DNA of 64,000 nucleotides from Desulfuromonas sp. (GCA_002869615.1 PKUH01000099.1:1-64000); one strand, 5' to 3'. Counted from the stretch's first letter, positions 8,217 to 17,175 are shown. Notes: generated by a model from the sequence alone, not told the origin. Numbers and translations: made by a program.

Positions 8217-8924
8217 ATGGGAGTCAAGGTTCTTTTACCGGATGATGCTGTGGTCAGGGATATTCTTGAAAACTCTTTTCTGCAGCGCGCCGGGTTTGAA
8301 TTTGTGAAAGCTGACGCCGCTGGTGATGTTTTTCAGCAGGTCAATGACCTCAATCCGGCGCTGGCTGTTTTCGACCTTGAGATGCCCGGCGTTGATGTCC
8401 CGGCTCTCTGCAGCCGGATCAAGGAAGATGCAAACCTCGGGAAGGTTCAGCTGATCCTGATTATTCCGAACGAGTCGCGCAAGCGGGATGATGAAATCAG
8501 CAGCATCGATGTCGATGCGATTGTTTCCCGGCCGATTGAACACCAGCGGTTTCTGACTTCGGCCAGCCACCTGCTCGGCGTATTCGACCGAACTAAGCCC
8601 CGGTTCGAAACCTTTATCATGGTCTCTTGCGGGTCTGATATCGATGAACTGCATCAGGGCTGGATCCGGAATATCAACAGCGGCGGGGCTTTTATTGAAA
8701 CGAAAGACCTGCTGCCGATCGATTATCGATTGCAGATCCAGTTTGAATTGGGTGATGGTTCCGATCTGATCAGCTGCACCGCCCGGGTCGCCTGGGTGAA
8801 TCATCCGGACTGGATCAAGTGTGAAAACCTGCCGCCCGGTATGGGGGTTCAGTTTCTCGATCTGGGAGAAGAAGATCAGGAATTGGTCTCTGCTTTCGTC
8901 GATTCCCAGCTGACTCAATCGTAG
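8217..8924 (+). CDS. Receiver-PilZ domain protein, copy 1
   Basis: 235 residues with two parts: an N-terminal receiver-like domain (residues 1-120; likely phospho-acceptor Asp in VFDLEMPG) and a C-terminal PilZ-like domain (about 130-230; NINSGGAFIET, ARVAWVNHP, GMGVQFLDL). The usual RxxxR c-di-GMP arginine motif is not evident before NxSxGG, so nucleotide binding is doubtful. The layout resembles the PilZ-like family expanded in Myxococcus and Geobacter. A paralogue lies at 9588-10304, with a DUF924 gene between. Likely a response regulator acting on motility or the cell envelope; the partner kinase is not visible. Confidence 0.85.
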   Translation: MGVKVLLPDDAVVRDILENSFLQRAGFEFVKADAAGDVFQQVNDLNPALAVFDLEMPGVDVPALCSRIKEDANLGKVQLILIIPNESRKRDDEISSIDVDAIVSRPIEHQRFLTSASHLLGVFDRTKPRFETFIMVSCGSDIDELHQGWIRNINSGGAFIETKDLLPIDYRLQIQFELGDGSDLISCTARVAWVNHPDWIKCENLPPGMGVQFLDLGEEDQELVSAFVDSQLTQS

Positions 8925-8930
8925 AGAGAG

Positions 8931-9530
8931 ATGACGCGGCACGATGACATTCTGATGTTCTGGTTCGGTGCCCTCGAGCCGGACAAGCCGGTGTCGCCTG
9001 AGCGGAGCCGGCTCTGGTTTGGCGGCCTGGACGAGACCGATCAGCTGATTCGCGATAACTTTCTTGATGATGTTGAGCGGGCCGCCGCCGGTGAGTACGA
9101 CTCCTGGTCAGGGACTGCGCGCGGCAGACTCGCCCTGATCCTCCTGCTTGACCAGTTTACCCGCAATATCTTTCGCAAAACCCCACAGGCATTTGCCTGC
9201 GATGAAAAGGCGCTGTCGATTTGTCAGGATGGCCTTGGCATTGCGCAGGACCTCGACTTGTCGGTCATTGAACGGGCCTTTTTTTATCTGCCGCTGGAGC
9301 ATTCCGAGAAGATCGAGATTCAGCGCCGCTCGGTGGCAGCTTTTCAACAGTTGATCGATGCTGCGACACCGGCCCAGCGCCAGGCCTGTGAATCGTTCCA
9401 TGATTATGCGGTTCGCCATTATGAGATCATCGCCCGCTTTGATCGATTCCCCCATCGAAACAAAATTCTCGGCCGGAGATCGACTCCGGATGAGATTGAA
9501 TTTCTCAAGCAGCCAGGGTCGTCATTCTGA
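8931..9530 (+). CDS. DUF924 family protein
   Basis: 199 residues, soluble and all-helical in appearance. Hallmarks are ILMFWFG near the start, LLLDQFTRNIFR at about residue 65 and DRFPHRNKILGR near the end. Function is not established for this family; it has a TPR-like helical fold. It starts six bases after the first REC-PilZ gene stops and is followed 57 bases later by the second REC-PilZ gene, so the three probably form one transcript. Confidence 0.9.
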   Translation: MTRHDDILMFWFGALEPDKPVSPERSRLWFGGLDETDQLIRDNFLDDVERAAAGEYDSWSGTARGRLALILLLDQFTRNIFRKTPQAFACDEKALSICQDGLGIAQDLDLSVIERAFFYLPLEHSEKIEIQRRSVAAFQQLIDAATPAQRQACESFHDYAVRHYEIIARFDRFPHRNKILGRRSTPDEIEFLKQPGSSF

Positions 9531-9587
9531 TATTTCCTGTTAAACTTCAATTATGTGCTGTCGATCTGGATATTGCCGGAGGACTCC

Positions 9588-10304
9588 ATGCAGGATATGA
9601 ATTCAACCGTTGTTGTCCTGGCTGACGACCATGAACTGCATGCCGCGATAAAAAACTCCCTTTTTCAACGCGCCGGGTTTGTGACCTACGACGTCAACGG
9701 CGCAGAGGATACGTTCTTGGCGATCCGGCGGTTGCGGCCTGTTCTTGTGATTCTGACCCTCGATATGGCAGGTGAAAGTGGTGACCTGATTTGCCGTCGA
9801 ATTAAGGAAGATGCCGATTTGCACAGCACTCCGGTTGCGTTGATTGCCCATTATGAAGATAATGATGAACGGGAACGGTGTCGCGAATCGGGTTGTGATG
9901 AGGTTTTGCATCGCCCCCTGAGTACCAAACAGCTGATGGCTGCGACCTACCGGATGCTGAAGGTCTTTGCCGATCGCTATGAGTTTCGCGGATTTGTCCA
10001 GTTTGAGGGGCTGTGCGGAGGTGATGGTGAGAGCCTTCGTGATTGTTCGATCCTCAATCTTTCCGGTAGCGGCGCCTTCATTGAAACCGGGAAATTGCGC
10101 CCGGTCGATTCATCGATTATCCTCGAATTCTCCTTGCCGGATGATGATGAGGCTGTTCGTTGCCGCGGCCGTGTCGCCTGGCTTAATCATCCTGAATGGT
10201 CGCGCAAGCCGCATCTGCCGGTTGGATTCGGGGTTCAGTTCGAAAGCCTGCCGCCCGAAAAGAGAGCCCATATCGAGGAATTCATTCACTCCGGAAAGCA
10301 TTGA
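9588..10304 (+). CDS. Receiver-PilZ domain protein, copy 2
   Basis: 238 residues from ATG 9588, which follows a good CCGGAGGA; an upstream GTG at 9555 in the same frame lacks a ribosome site. The receiver-like half holds VVVLADDHELHAAI and the central LVILTLDMAG, where Asp aligns with the phospho-site. The PilZ-like half has LNLSGSGAFIET, RGRVAWLNHP and GFGVQFESLP. It parallels copy 1 along its length (LFQRAGF, CRRIKEDADL, FIET, WLNHPEW) and clearly arose by duplication. RxxxR is again missing or displaced. Confidence 0.85.
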   Translation: MQDMNSTVVVLADDHELHAAIKNSLFQRAGFVTYDVNGAEDTFLAIRRLRPVLVILTLDMAGESGDLICRRIKEDADLHSTPVALIAHYEDNDERERCRESGCDEVLHRPLSTKQLMAATYRMLKVFADRYEFRGFVQFEGLCGGDGESLRDCSILNLSGSGAFIETGKLRPVDSSIILEFSLPDDDEAVRCRGRVAWLNHPEWSRKPHLPVGFGVQFESLPPEKRAHIEEFIHSGKH

Positions 10305-10320
10305 CACTTCCGGATCCCCG

Positions 10321-11160
10321 TTACAATTTGCTGCCGCAGAATTTGCAGTGGACGGCATCAGCGTCATGTCCTTCGGCGCTGCACTCCGGACAGGATTGGG
10401 TTGAAACTTTCTTGTAGGCCTGGGTCATCTCGACGGTCACGATCCCGGTCGGAACGGCGATAATGCCATAGCCGAGGATCATGATACCGGATGCCAGGAA
10501 CTGTCCCAGTCCCGTCTGCGGAGCGACCTGACCGTAGCCGACCGTGGTCAGGGTGACGATCGCCCAGTAGATGCTGCGCGGGATACTCGTGAAGCCGTTG
10601 TCTCCTCCTTCAATCACGTACATCAATGAACCGAAGATGACGACCAGGGTCAGCACCGTGTAGAGAAAGACGGTGATTTTCCGGCCGCTGGCCTTCAGCG
10701 CCCGCATCAGCAGCTGCGCTTCGCCGAGGTAGGGAACCAGCTTGAGAATACGGAATATCCTGAGGATACGGAGAATCCGGATCACCAGGAAATATTGACT
10801 GCCGGGGAGCAGCAGGCTGAGGTAAGTCGGGATAATTGCCATCAGGTCGACAATGCCGAAAAAACTGCGCGCATACTTCAGCGGCTTTCCGACGCAGCTT
10901 AACCGGAGGACGTATTCGATCGTAAAGAGAATGGTGAAAAACCATTCGATCGCGTAGAACTGCCCGGCGAAGCGCAGACGCAGTGATTCGATACTGTCGA
11001 GCATGACCGCAATAACGCTGATCAGAATGCTCGCAATTAGCAGAATGTCGAACAGTTTGCCGGCCGGCGTGTCGGCTTCGAAAATCACCTCGTGTACGCG
11101 GTAGCGCCAGCTTTCGGTTTTTCGCGATTCGGGTGGATCCGGTTTGTTGTACTGTTCCAT
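10321..11160 (-). CDS. Voltage-gated-type potassium channel with C-terminal zinc ribbon
   Basis: 279 residues with the 6-TM plan of the VIC superfamily. An S4-like helix with regularly spaced Arg (RILRILRIFRILKLV, about residue 130) precedes a pore loop with the K+ selectivity filter TVGYG (about residue 212) and S6 (FLASGIMILGYGIIAVPTGIV). The last 25 residues carry CPEC...CKFCG, a two-knuckle zinc ribbon uncommon in characterised Kv homologues; it might sense metal or redox state or mediate assembly. It faces the REC-PilZ gene end-to-end and is divergent from the oxidase operon. Confidence 0.9.
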   Translation of the reverse strand: MEQYNKPDPPESRKTESWRYRVHEVIFEADTPAGKLFDILLIASILISVIAVMLDSIESLRLRFAGQFYAIEWFFTILFTIEYVLRLSCVGKPLKYARSFFGIVDLMAIIPTYLSLLLPGSQYFLVIRILRILRIFRILKLVPYLGEAQLLMRALKASGRKITVFLYTVLTLVVIFGSLMYVIEGGDNGFTSIPRSIYWAIVTLTTVGYGQVAPQTGLGQFLASGIMILGYGIIAVPTGIVTVEMTQAYKKVSTQSCPECSAEGHDADAVHCKFCGSKL

Positions 11161-11325
11161 AACGATAGAATTTATCCTACCGCCGGCGGCCGGTCAATCT
11201 TTTAGGCCGGCCCGATTGCCAACCAAAACGGTCATTTATTGTATTTCTTGGCAAAGGGAGTATCATTCTGATAATATTTATTTTTATGTCAGGCATCAGT
11301 TCTGCCTGAATCAACCTCAAAAAGA

Positions 11326-12198
11326 ATGAGCAGCCCAATGATATCGACCAGACAGTCGGCGTTTTGTACTCTTCTCTGTGCGCTGGTTCTGCTTTTCACC
11401 CAGGCGGATCCAGCTCTGGCAAAAGAGGCGATGGAACACTCCGGTATGAAGATGACGAAGGAGGGCCAGCATCAGCATGCCGAGATGCCGGACGATGACC
11501 CCGGCGTCGGCCTCGATGAGAAGATCGGTGCGACCATTCCGCTTGAATTGACCTTTCGCGATGAAACCGGAAAGCCGGTTACGCTGGCCAGTTTGATCAA
11601 TGGTCCGACGATTATTGCCCCGATCTATTACCGTTGTCCGAATGTCTGTAACTTTTTACAGAGTGACCTGGCCCGGGTTCTTCCCGATATCAAAAAAAAA
11701 CCGGGGAAAGAGTACCAGGTTCTTTCGGTCAGTTTTGATGATACCGAGACGCCCGAACTGGCTACGAAAAACAGGGAGATGTATTATAAGGCGATGAAGG
11801 GGGAGTATCCTGACGGCGCCTGGCGTTTTTTGACCGGTGATCATGACGCCATCATGAAGCTGACCGGAGCGGCCGGATATCGCTTCAAGAAAATGCATGA
11901 CGGCCAGTTTCTTCATCCGGTCGCCATTTTTGTTGTTGATAAAAACGGGATGATCGTTCGTTACCTGCATGGCACCCGTTTTTTGCCGAAAGATATCACT
12001 CTGGCTTTTATCGAGGCGTCCGAAGGGCGACTCGGGACGACCATTCAAAAAGTTGTTCGCTTCTGTTTCAGTTATGATCCGGAAAACAAAACCTACGTCT
12101 TCAACATCCTCCGGGTCACCGGTTCCGTGGTGTTGTTGACCGCCGTCGCCTTCATGGCCTTTCTGTTTTTCGGCGGCAAGAAGAAAAAGGGAAACTGA
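11326..12198 (+). CDS. SCO1/SenC family copper chaperone
   Basis: Assembles the CuA centre of cytochrome oxidase. The 290-residue protein has an N-terminal signal or anchor (to about residue 35), a Met/His-rich linker (MEHSGMKMTKEGQHQH) that may bind copper, a thioredoxin-like SCO domain with the CxxxC site (YYRCPNVC) and the conserved His in FLHPVAIF, and an unusual extra C-terminal membrane helix (about 258-283) ending in KKKKGN. It ends one base before the subunit I start. First gene of the oxidase operon. Confidence 0.93.
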   Translation: MSSPMISTRQSAFCTLLCALVLLFTQADPALAKEAMEHSGMKMTKEGQHQHAEMPDDDPGVGLDEKIGATIPLELTFRDETGKPVTLASLINGPTIIAPIYYRCPNVCNFLQSDLARVLPDIKKKPGKEYQVLSVSFDDTETPELATKNREMYYKAMKGEYPDGAWRFLTGDHDAIMKLTGAAGYRFKKMHDGQFLHPVAIFVVDKNGMIVRYLHGTRFLPKDITLAFIEASEGRLGTTIQKVVRFCFSYDPENKTYVFNILRVTGSVVLLTAVAFMAFLFFGGKKKKGN

Positions 12199-12199
12199 T

Positions 12200-13837
12200 A
12201 TGGCTGATGCTGTAACGCCGGCCGCTGGCAACCGCGGTTTTTTTGATGAGGGTGGAAAGTACGGAGCCAGGGGGGTTCTTTCCTGGATTTTCTCGACCGA
12301 TCACAAGCGGATCGGGCTGCTCTACCTCTGGTGTATTGTTGCTTTTTTTATCATTGGCGCCATCCTCGGGCTGCTGATCCGTCTGGAACTTTTCGCCCCG
12401 GGTGAGACGATCATGTCGGCGCAGACCTACAATGCGACCTTCACCCTGCACGGGGTGATCATGATCTTTCTCTTTATTATTCCGAGTATTCCGGCAGCCT
12501 TTGGCAACCTGGTCCTGCCGATCCAGCTTGGAGCCCGCGATGTCGCCTTCCCGCGGCTGAATCTCTTTTCCTGGTGGCTCTATGTTATTGGTGCGGTGAT
12601 GGCCGTTACAGCACTCTTCACCGGTGGCGGGCCGCCCGATACCGGCTGGACCTTCTATGTCCCCTTCAGTGTCGAGACCACGACCAATGTCTCCCTGGCG
12701 GCGCTGGCGGTGTTCGTACTCGGTTTCTCTTCGATCCTGACCGGGCTCAATTTTCTGACGACCATCCACCGGATGCGGGCCGAAGGGTTGACCTGGGGCC
12801 GGCTGCCGCTCTTTATCTGGTCGCTTTATGCGACCGCCTGGATTCAACTCCTGGCGACGCCGGTGATTGGTATCACCGTCGCCCTGCTCTTTATTGAGCG
12901 CCTACTCGGGACCGGGCTGTTCGATCCGAATCTCGGCGGCGACCCGATCATGTTCCAGCATCTCTTCTGGATTTATTCGCATCCGGCGGTCTACATCATG
13001 ATCCTTCCCGGGATGGGGGTCATCTCCGAGATTATTCCGGTCTTCTCGCGCAAGCCGGCCTTTGGCTACAAGGCGATCGCCGTCTCGAGTCTTGCCATCG
13101 CTTTCGCCGGTTCTCTGGTCTGGGCGCACCATATGTACACCAGCGGCATGTCCGATATGGCGGTTCTGGTCTTCTCCCTGTTGACTTTTATTGTTGCGAT
13201 CCCGTCGGCGATCAAGGTGTTTAACTGGCTCGCTACCATGCACAAAGGGTCGATTCTGCTTGATCCGCCGATGCTTTTTGCCCTTTCGTTCATCCTTCTG
13301 TTCTCGATCGGTGGCCTCACCGGCCTGATCCTCGGTTCGGCCGCGACCGATGTCCATGTCCACGATACATACTTTGTCGTTGGACATTTCCATTATGTAA
13401 TGTTCGGTGGGACCGGTATGGCCTTTTTTGCCGCCATGCACTATTGGCTGCCGAAGTTCTACGGCCGGATGTATGACAAGAAGATTGCCACGATCTCCTG
13501 GGTCATTATCTTCGTCGGCTTCAATATCCTTTATATGTCAATGAAGGCGGTCGGAATTATGGGAATGCCGCGGCGGTACTACGATTATATCCCCGAGTTC
13601 ACCACGATGAATATGGTTTCGACCTTTGGCTCCTGGGTGCTCGGTTTCGGTCTGCTGCTGATGTTTGTCAATCTGTTCCGGGGCCTCTTCAAGGGCACAC
13701 CGATGGAACTTGAAAATCCGTGGGGCGGTGCCACCCTCGAATGGCAGGTCGCGACACCGCCGCCTCTGGAAAACTTTGATGATGATCCGGTTGTAACCCA
13801 CGGGCCGTATGATTTCAAGAAGGCGGGAATCTTATGA
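12200..13837 (+). CDS. ctaD: Cytochrome c oxidase subunit I (A2-type)
   Basis: Catalytic haem-copper subunit, 545 residues and about 12 helices. Visible ligands: His in TFTLHGVIMIF (low-spin haem), HPAVY (CuB His with the cross-linked Tyr), HH in WAHHMYTSGM (CuB) and HFHYVMFGG (both haems). Helix VI reads YSHPAVY in place of GHPEVY: the proton-channel Glu is absent and the Tyr-Ser pair of the A2 subfamily is present, as in Rhodothermus- and Thermus-type caa3 enzymes. Its stop overlaps the start of subunit III (ATGA). Reduces oxygen at the membrane with proton pumping. Confidence 0.97.
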   Translation: MADAVTPAAGNRGFFDEGGKYGARGVLSWIFSTDHKRIGLLYLWCIVAFFIIGAILGLLIRLELFAPGETIMSAQTYNATFTLHGVIMIFLFIIPSIPAAFGNLVLPIQLGARDVAFPRLNLFSWWLYVIGAVMAVTALFTGGGPPDTGWTFYVPFSVETTTNVSLAALAVFVLGFSSILTGLNFLTTIHRMRAEGLTWGRLPLFIWSLYATAWIQLLATPVIGITVALLFIERLLGTGLFDPNLGGDPIMFQHLFWIYSHPAVYIMILPGMGVISEIIPVFSRKPAFGYKAIAVSSLAIAFAGSLVWAHHMYTSGMSDMAVLVFSLLTFIVAIPSAIKVFNWLATMHKGSILLDPPMLFALSFILLFSIGGLTGLILGSAATDVHVHDTYFVVGHFHYVMFGGTGMAFFAAMHYWLPKFYGRMYDKKIATISWVIIFVGFNILYMSMKAVGIMGMPRRYYDYIPEFTTMNMVSTFGSWVLGFGLLLMFVNLFRGLFKGTPMELENPWGGATLEWQVATPPPLENFDDDPVVTHGPYDFKKAGIL

Positions 13838-14439
13838 GCGAGCATGTGCACAAGGACTACACCGGCGCCAAGTTCGGGATGTGGCTTTTTCTCTTCACCG
13901 AAGTGCTGTTGTTCGGCGGGCTGTTCATCCTCTACTCGGTCTATCTTCAGCGCTACCCGCAGGAATTTATTTCAGCCGGTAGCGAGCTCGATGTCCGTTT
14001 CGGCGGCGGCAATACCCTGGTGCTTTTGACCAGTTCACTTTTCGTGGCGATGTCAATTACCGCTTTGCGGCGGGGACAGACGGCGCTTTGCCAGGGGCTG
14101 CTCGGCGGGACGATTATTGCTGCCGCCATCTTCATGGTGAACAAGTTTTTCGAGTGGAGCGCCAAGATCCATCATGGCTTCTATCCCGGGTCGCCGCATA
14201 TGCACGAAATTGCGCCGGGCGAATCAATCTTCTTCTCAATTTATTATATTACCACCGGGCTGCATGGCGTTCATGTGGTTATCGGTGCCATAATTATCGG
14301 CTGGACCATGTTCAAGATCAAGTCCGGTTCGGTCAATGCCGAAGACTGGGTTGTTTTGGAGAACGCAGGTTTATACTGGCATCTGGTCGATCTGATCTGG
14401 ATTTTTATCTTTCCTTTATATTATCTGATCCTGCATTGA
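13834..14439 (+). CDS. ctaE: Cytochrome c oxidase subunit III
   Basis: 201 residues, five hydrophobic helices, the short form found in caa3-type and quinol oxidases. Typical segments are FGMWLFLFTEVLLFGGLF near the start and TGLHGVHVVIGAI plus LYWHLVDLIWIFIFPLYYL at the end. The four-base overlap with subunit I shows translational coupling; subunit IV follows 26 bases later. Confidence 0.95.
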   Translation: MSEHVHKDYTGAKFGMWLFLFTEVLLFGGLFILYSVYLQRYPQEFISAGSELDVRFGGGNTLVLLTSSLFVAMSITALRRGQTALCQGLLGGTIIAAAIFMVNKFFEWSAKIHHGFYPGSPHMHEIAPGESIFFSIYYITTGLHGVHVVIGAIIIGWTMFKIKSGSVNAEDWVVLENAGLYWHLVDLIWIFIFPLYYLILH

Positions 14440-14465
14440 TTCGGACCGGGATATCGAGGTGACTT

Positions 14466-14750
14466 ATGTCTGAACAACACGAACATATCGTCAGTTATAA
14501 ATTATTTGCCATTGTCTGGTCGGCCCTGCTCATCCTGACCGGAGTGACAGTCTGGGTCGCCCAGTATAACCTCGGTGCGTTCAATATCTGGGTGGCCCTG
14601 GGAATTGCGTCATTGAAGTCGGGTCTGGTTGTTGCGTTTTTCATGCACATGAAATACGAACAGCCGCTGTTCAAGATCGCGTTGATCTCGACGTTGACGA
14701 TCCTGGCAATATTTATCGGCTTTACTTTCTTCGATGTGCTTTACCGCTAA
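14466..14750 (+). CDS. Cytochrome c oxidase subunit IV (CyoD/CtaF-like)
   Basis: 94-residue small accessory subunit with three helices, the usual arrangement for the bacterial subunit IV (COX4_pro) family. The SLKSGLVVAFFMHMKYE segment in the middle is diagnostic. GAGGTGACTT precedes the ATG. It probably stabilises the I/III interface. Confidence 0.93.
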   Translation: MSEQHEHIVSYKLFAIVWSALLILTGVTVWVAQYNLGAFNIWVALGIASLKSGLVVAFFMHMKYEQPLFKIALISTLTILAIFIGFTFFDVLYR

Positions 14751-14762
14751 GGGGGTATTCGC

Positions 14763-16118
14763 GTGAATCCGCAGTCTTTAACGACCGTCGAAGCGGTCGA
14801 TCCTGTTTTCTACTTTATTTTTGGCGTCAGCGCGGTGATGTTGGTCGGAATCGTTGTGGCGATGGTCTGGTTTGCCTACCGTTACAACCGCAAGCGCTGC
14901 CCGGTTCCCGAGTCGCAGAAAGATCAAAATGTCTGGCTCGAGGTGACCTGGACCGTCATTCCGACCATCATTGTCCTGATGATGTTCTGGTTTGGTTGGG
15001 AAGGTTACCTTTCGCTGCGCCGTATTCCCGATAATGCTATGGCCGTACAGGGCACTGCCCGGATGTGGTCGTGGCTCTTTACCTACGAAAATGGCAAGAC
15101 CAGTGACAAGCTCTATGTGCAGGTCGGAACGCCGGTCAAGGTCAAACTAACCTCTGATGATGTTCTGCACAGTTTCTTTGCCCCTGCCTTCCGGGTCAAG
15201 CGCGACTGTGTTCCCGGCATGGAAAACTATGCCTGGTTTGTCGCCGACGAAGCCGGCTCCTATGACGTGTTCTGCGCCGAATACTGTGGTGTCGCCCACG
15301 CCGATATGATAACAACGATCGAGGCGGTGCCACCGGCCGAATTTGACGCCTGGCTGGCCGGCAGCGGAGAGCCGGATGAAAGGCATCCCGGACTGGTCGC
15401 GATGGAGAATTATGGTTGTCTCGGATGTCATTCACTTGATGGTGCAAAACAGGTGGGACCGACCTTCAAGGGGATTGCCGGTCGGCAGACGGTTGTCGAA
15501 GTCGACGGTCGCGAAAAAACTATTTCCGCTGATCGCGACTACCTGCTAAGGGCGATCAACCAGCCGAATGCCGAAATAGTCAAGGGATTCCCGCCGGCGA
15601 TGCCGCCGTTTGCCGACAGTGTCAGCGCGGACGAGCTTGAACAGATGGTCGATTACCTCATGCAGGACGAACAGGAGGGGGCGGAAGAGGTTCGGGAAGC
15701 GGTGGTTAGCGCTGAGCATGAAAAAGTTGTCGAATCTGAACAACCCGATTCAACTGTGAAGGAACACGCCGCCGAAACAGAAGATAAGGAAGAAAAAACC
15801 GGGCCGGTCGCCAACGATCCGGAACAACTGACCATGGACGGCATGAAACTGCTGCAGGAAAACGGTTGTCTCGGTTGTCATTCGACCGATGGCAGTCGTA
15901 TGGTTGGTCCTTCTTTCAAAGGGATCGTCGGGCGCCAGGTCGAGGTTGAAAAGGATGGAGCGACCACAACGCTGACCAGTGACCGGCAATATCTGTATCG
16001 TGCCATCAATGAGCCGGCGGTCGAGATCGTGGTCGGCTATCCGCCGGTGATGCCGGCGGCCGGGCTCTCGGAAAAAGAAGTTGAAGCGATGATTGATACG
16101 CTTGAGGAAATGGAATAG
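14763..16118 (+). CDS. ctaC: Cytochrome c oxidase subunit II with two tandem cytochrome c domains
   Basis: 451 residues from GTG 14763, preceded by AAGGGGG. Two N-terminal helices (about 15-40 and 58-80) anchor a periplasmic CuA domain with ligands His136, Cys171, Cys175, His179 and Met182. Two similar cytochrome c domains follow, residues about 205-302 (C219LGCH223, Met280 in PPAMPPF) and 352-451 (C369LGCH373, Met430 in PPVMPAA), joined by a 45-residue Glu/Lys/Val-rich linker. The domains share GCLGCHS-DG, VGP-FKGI-GRQ and RAIN-P--EIV-G-PP-MP, so they come from internal duplication. caa3 oxidases normally carry one such domain; two makes a longer fixed electron wire. Confidence 0.95.
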   Translation: MNPQSLTTVEAVDPVFYFIFGVSAVMLVGIVVAMVWFAYRYNRKRCPVPESQKDQNVWLEVTWTVIPTIIVLMMFWFGWEGYLSLRRIPDNAMAVQGTARMWSWLFTYENGKTSDKLYVQVGTPVKVKLTSDDVLHSFFAPAFRVKRDCVPGMENYAWFVADEAGSYDVFCAEYCGVAHADMITTIEAVPPAEFDAWLAGSGEPDERHPGLVAMENYGCLGCHSLDGAKQVGPTFKGIAGRQTVVEVDGREKTISADRDYLLRAINQPNAEIVKGFPPAMPPFADSVSADELEQMVDYLMQDEQEGAEEVREAVVSAEHEKVVESEQPDSTVKEHAAETEDKEEKTGPVANDPEQLTMDGMKLLQENGCLGCHSTDGSRMVGPSFKGIVGRQVEVEKDGATTTLTSDRQYLYRAINEPAVEIVVGYPPVMPAAGLSEKEVEAMIDTLEEME

Positions 16119-17006
16119 ATGCTCGGACGCCTGACCCGCTCACATCTTTCGATCCTGGTTGCTTTCTCGGCCCTCGCCGGCTACCTGTTTCATCCGGCCG
16201 GTCCTGATTGGCGCGGCGCCATCCTGCTCAGTCTTGGCGTCTGGTCGCTTGCGGCCGGCGCCTCGGCTCTGAATCAGGCCCAGGAAAAAGAGGTCGATGC
16301 ACGGATGGTGCGGACCCGTACCCGGCCATTGGTTACCGGCCAACTCACGGTTTCAAGCGGGATCGTTATTGCTGCGCTGTTTCTCGGAATCGGTCTTGCC
16401 CTGTTGGCTGCTACCGGAGAGGTGCAGGTTTTACTCCTCGGCCTGTTCGCCCTGACCTGGTACAACCTTGTCTATACCCCACTCAAAAAAGTGACCCCTT
16501 TCGCTGTTCTTCCCGGCGCTCTCTGCGGCGCCCTGCCGCTCCTGATGGGATGGGTTCTCTCGGGGGGAGGGATATTCGACTCCCCGATCCTGATGCTTTG
16601 CGCCATCGTCGTTCTCTGGCAGGTTCCGCATTTCTGGCTGCTGGCGCTGGCGTATCCGGAAGATGCCCGACGCAGCGGCCTGCCGAACCTGTTCACCCGG
16701 ATCCGGCCCGGGCGCTTGCGCTACCTCAGCCTGGTCTGGATCGTTGCCCTGCTGGCCGGCGTCGGTTTTGCCAATCTCTCCGGGTTAATCAGGGCCGACC
16801 TGAGCCGGATCGCTGTAGCAATTGCGATGCTGCTACTCGGTGGTGCGCTCGTACGTTATCACCGAAGAGAACCAGAGCCGGCTGACAGCGGTCGCCTTTT
16901 TGTTCAACTTAATCTTTTTATGACCCTTCTTTTCGTGGCCGTTGCGGTTGATCGGTTTGCCGCAAAGGGAGACGTTTTCGTCTCTTTTATATCGGCGCTC
17001 GGATAG
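16119..17006 (+). CDS. ctaB: Protohaem IX farnesyltransferase (haem O synthase)
   Basis: 295-residue UbiA-family membrane prenyltransferase that farnesylates haem b for the oxidase. The first Asp-rich motif region reads SALNQAQEKEVDARMVRTRTRP (about 49-70), followed by TWYNLVYTPLKKVTPFAVLPGA and the second region WQVPHFWLLALAYPEDARRSGLP; about nine helices. It abuts the subunit II stop directly. No haem A synthase (CtaA) lies in this window, so either it is elsewhere or the enzyme uses haem O. Confidence 0.93.
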   Translation: MLGRLTRSHLSILVAFSALAGYLFHPAGPDWRGAILLSLGVWSLAAGASALNQAQEKEVDARMVRTRTRPLVTGQLTVSSGIVIAALFLGIGLALLAATGEVQVLLLGLFALTWYNLVYTPLKKVTPFAVLPGALCGALPLLMGWVLSGGGIFDSPILMLCAIVVLWQVPHFWLLALAYPEDARRSGLPNLFTRIRPGRLRYLSLVWIVALLAGVGFANLSGLIRADLSRIAVAIAMLLLGGALVRYHRREPEPADSGRLFVQLNLFMTLLFVAVAVDRFAAKGDVFVSFISALG

Positions 17007-17063
17007 CTTCATGTCGATTCTGACCGCGTTCGCGGCATCAGCCGTCCTTGAAAAAATACCGAC

Positions 17064-17091
17064 TTGCAAAAGAAGACTTGTGTGGTAATAT
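17064..17091 (+). promoter_or_regulatory. Possible sigma-70 promoter of desulfoferrodoxin
   Basis: TTGCAA (17064-17069), 16-base spacer, TAATAT (17086-17091), 85 bases before the start codon. It would let the gene be expressed apart from the oxidase operon. Confidence 0.45.
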
Positions 17092-17175
17092 ATAAGTTTA
17101 AGTTAGACGAAGGGTCATCATCCGACCCTTGGCACTGGCTCAACCCAAACACACAATCAATAAAGGAGACCTGCC

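Noticed and set aside
17131-17146. TGGCACTGGCTCAACC before desulfoferrodoxin as a sigma-54 promoter
   Set aside because: The -24 half fits but GC is not found ten bases after GG.
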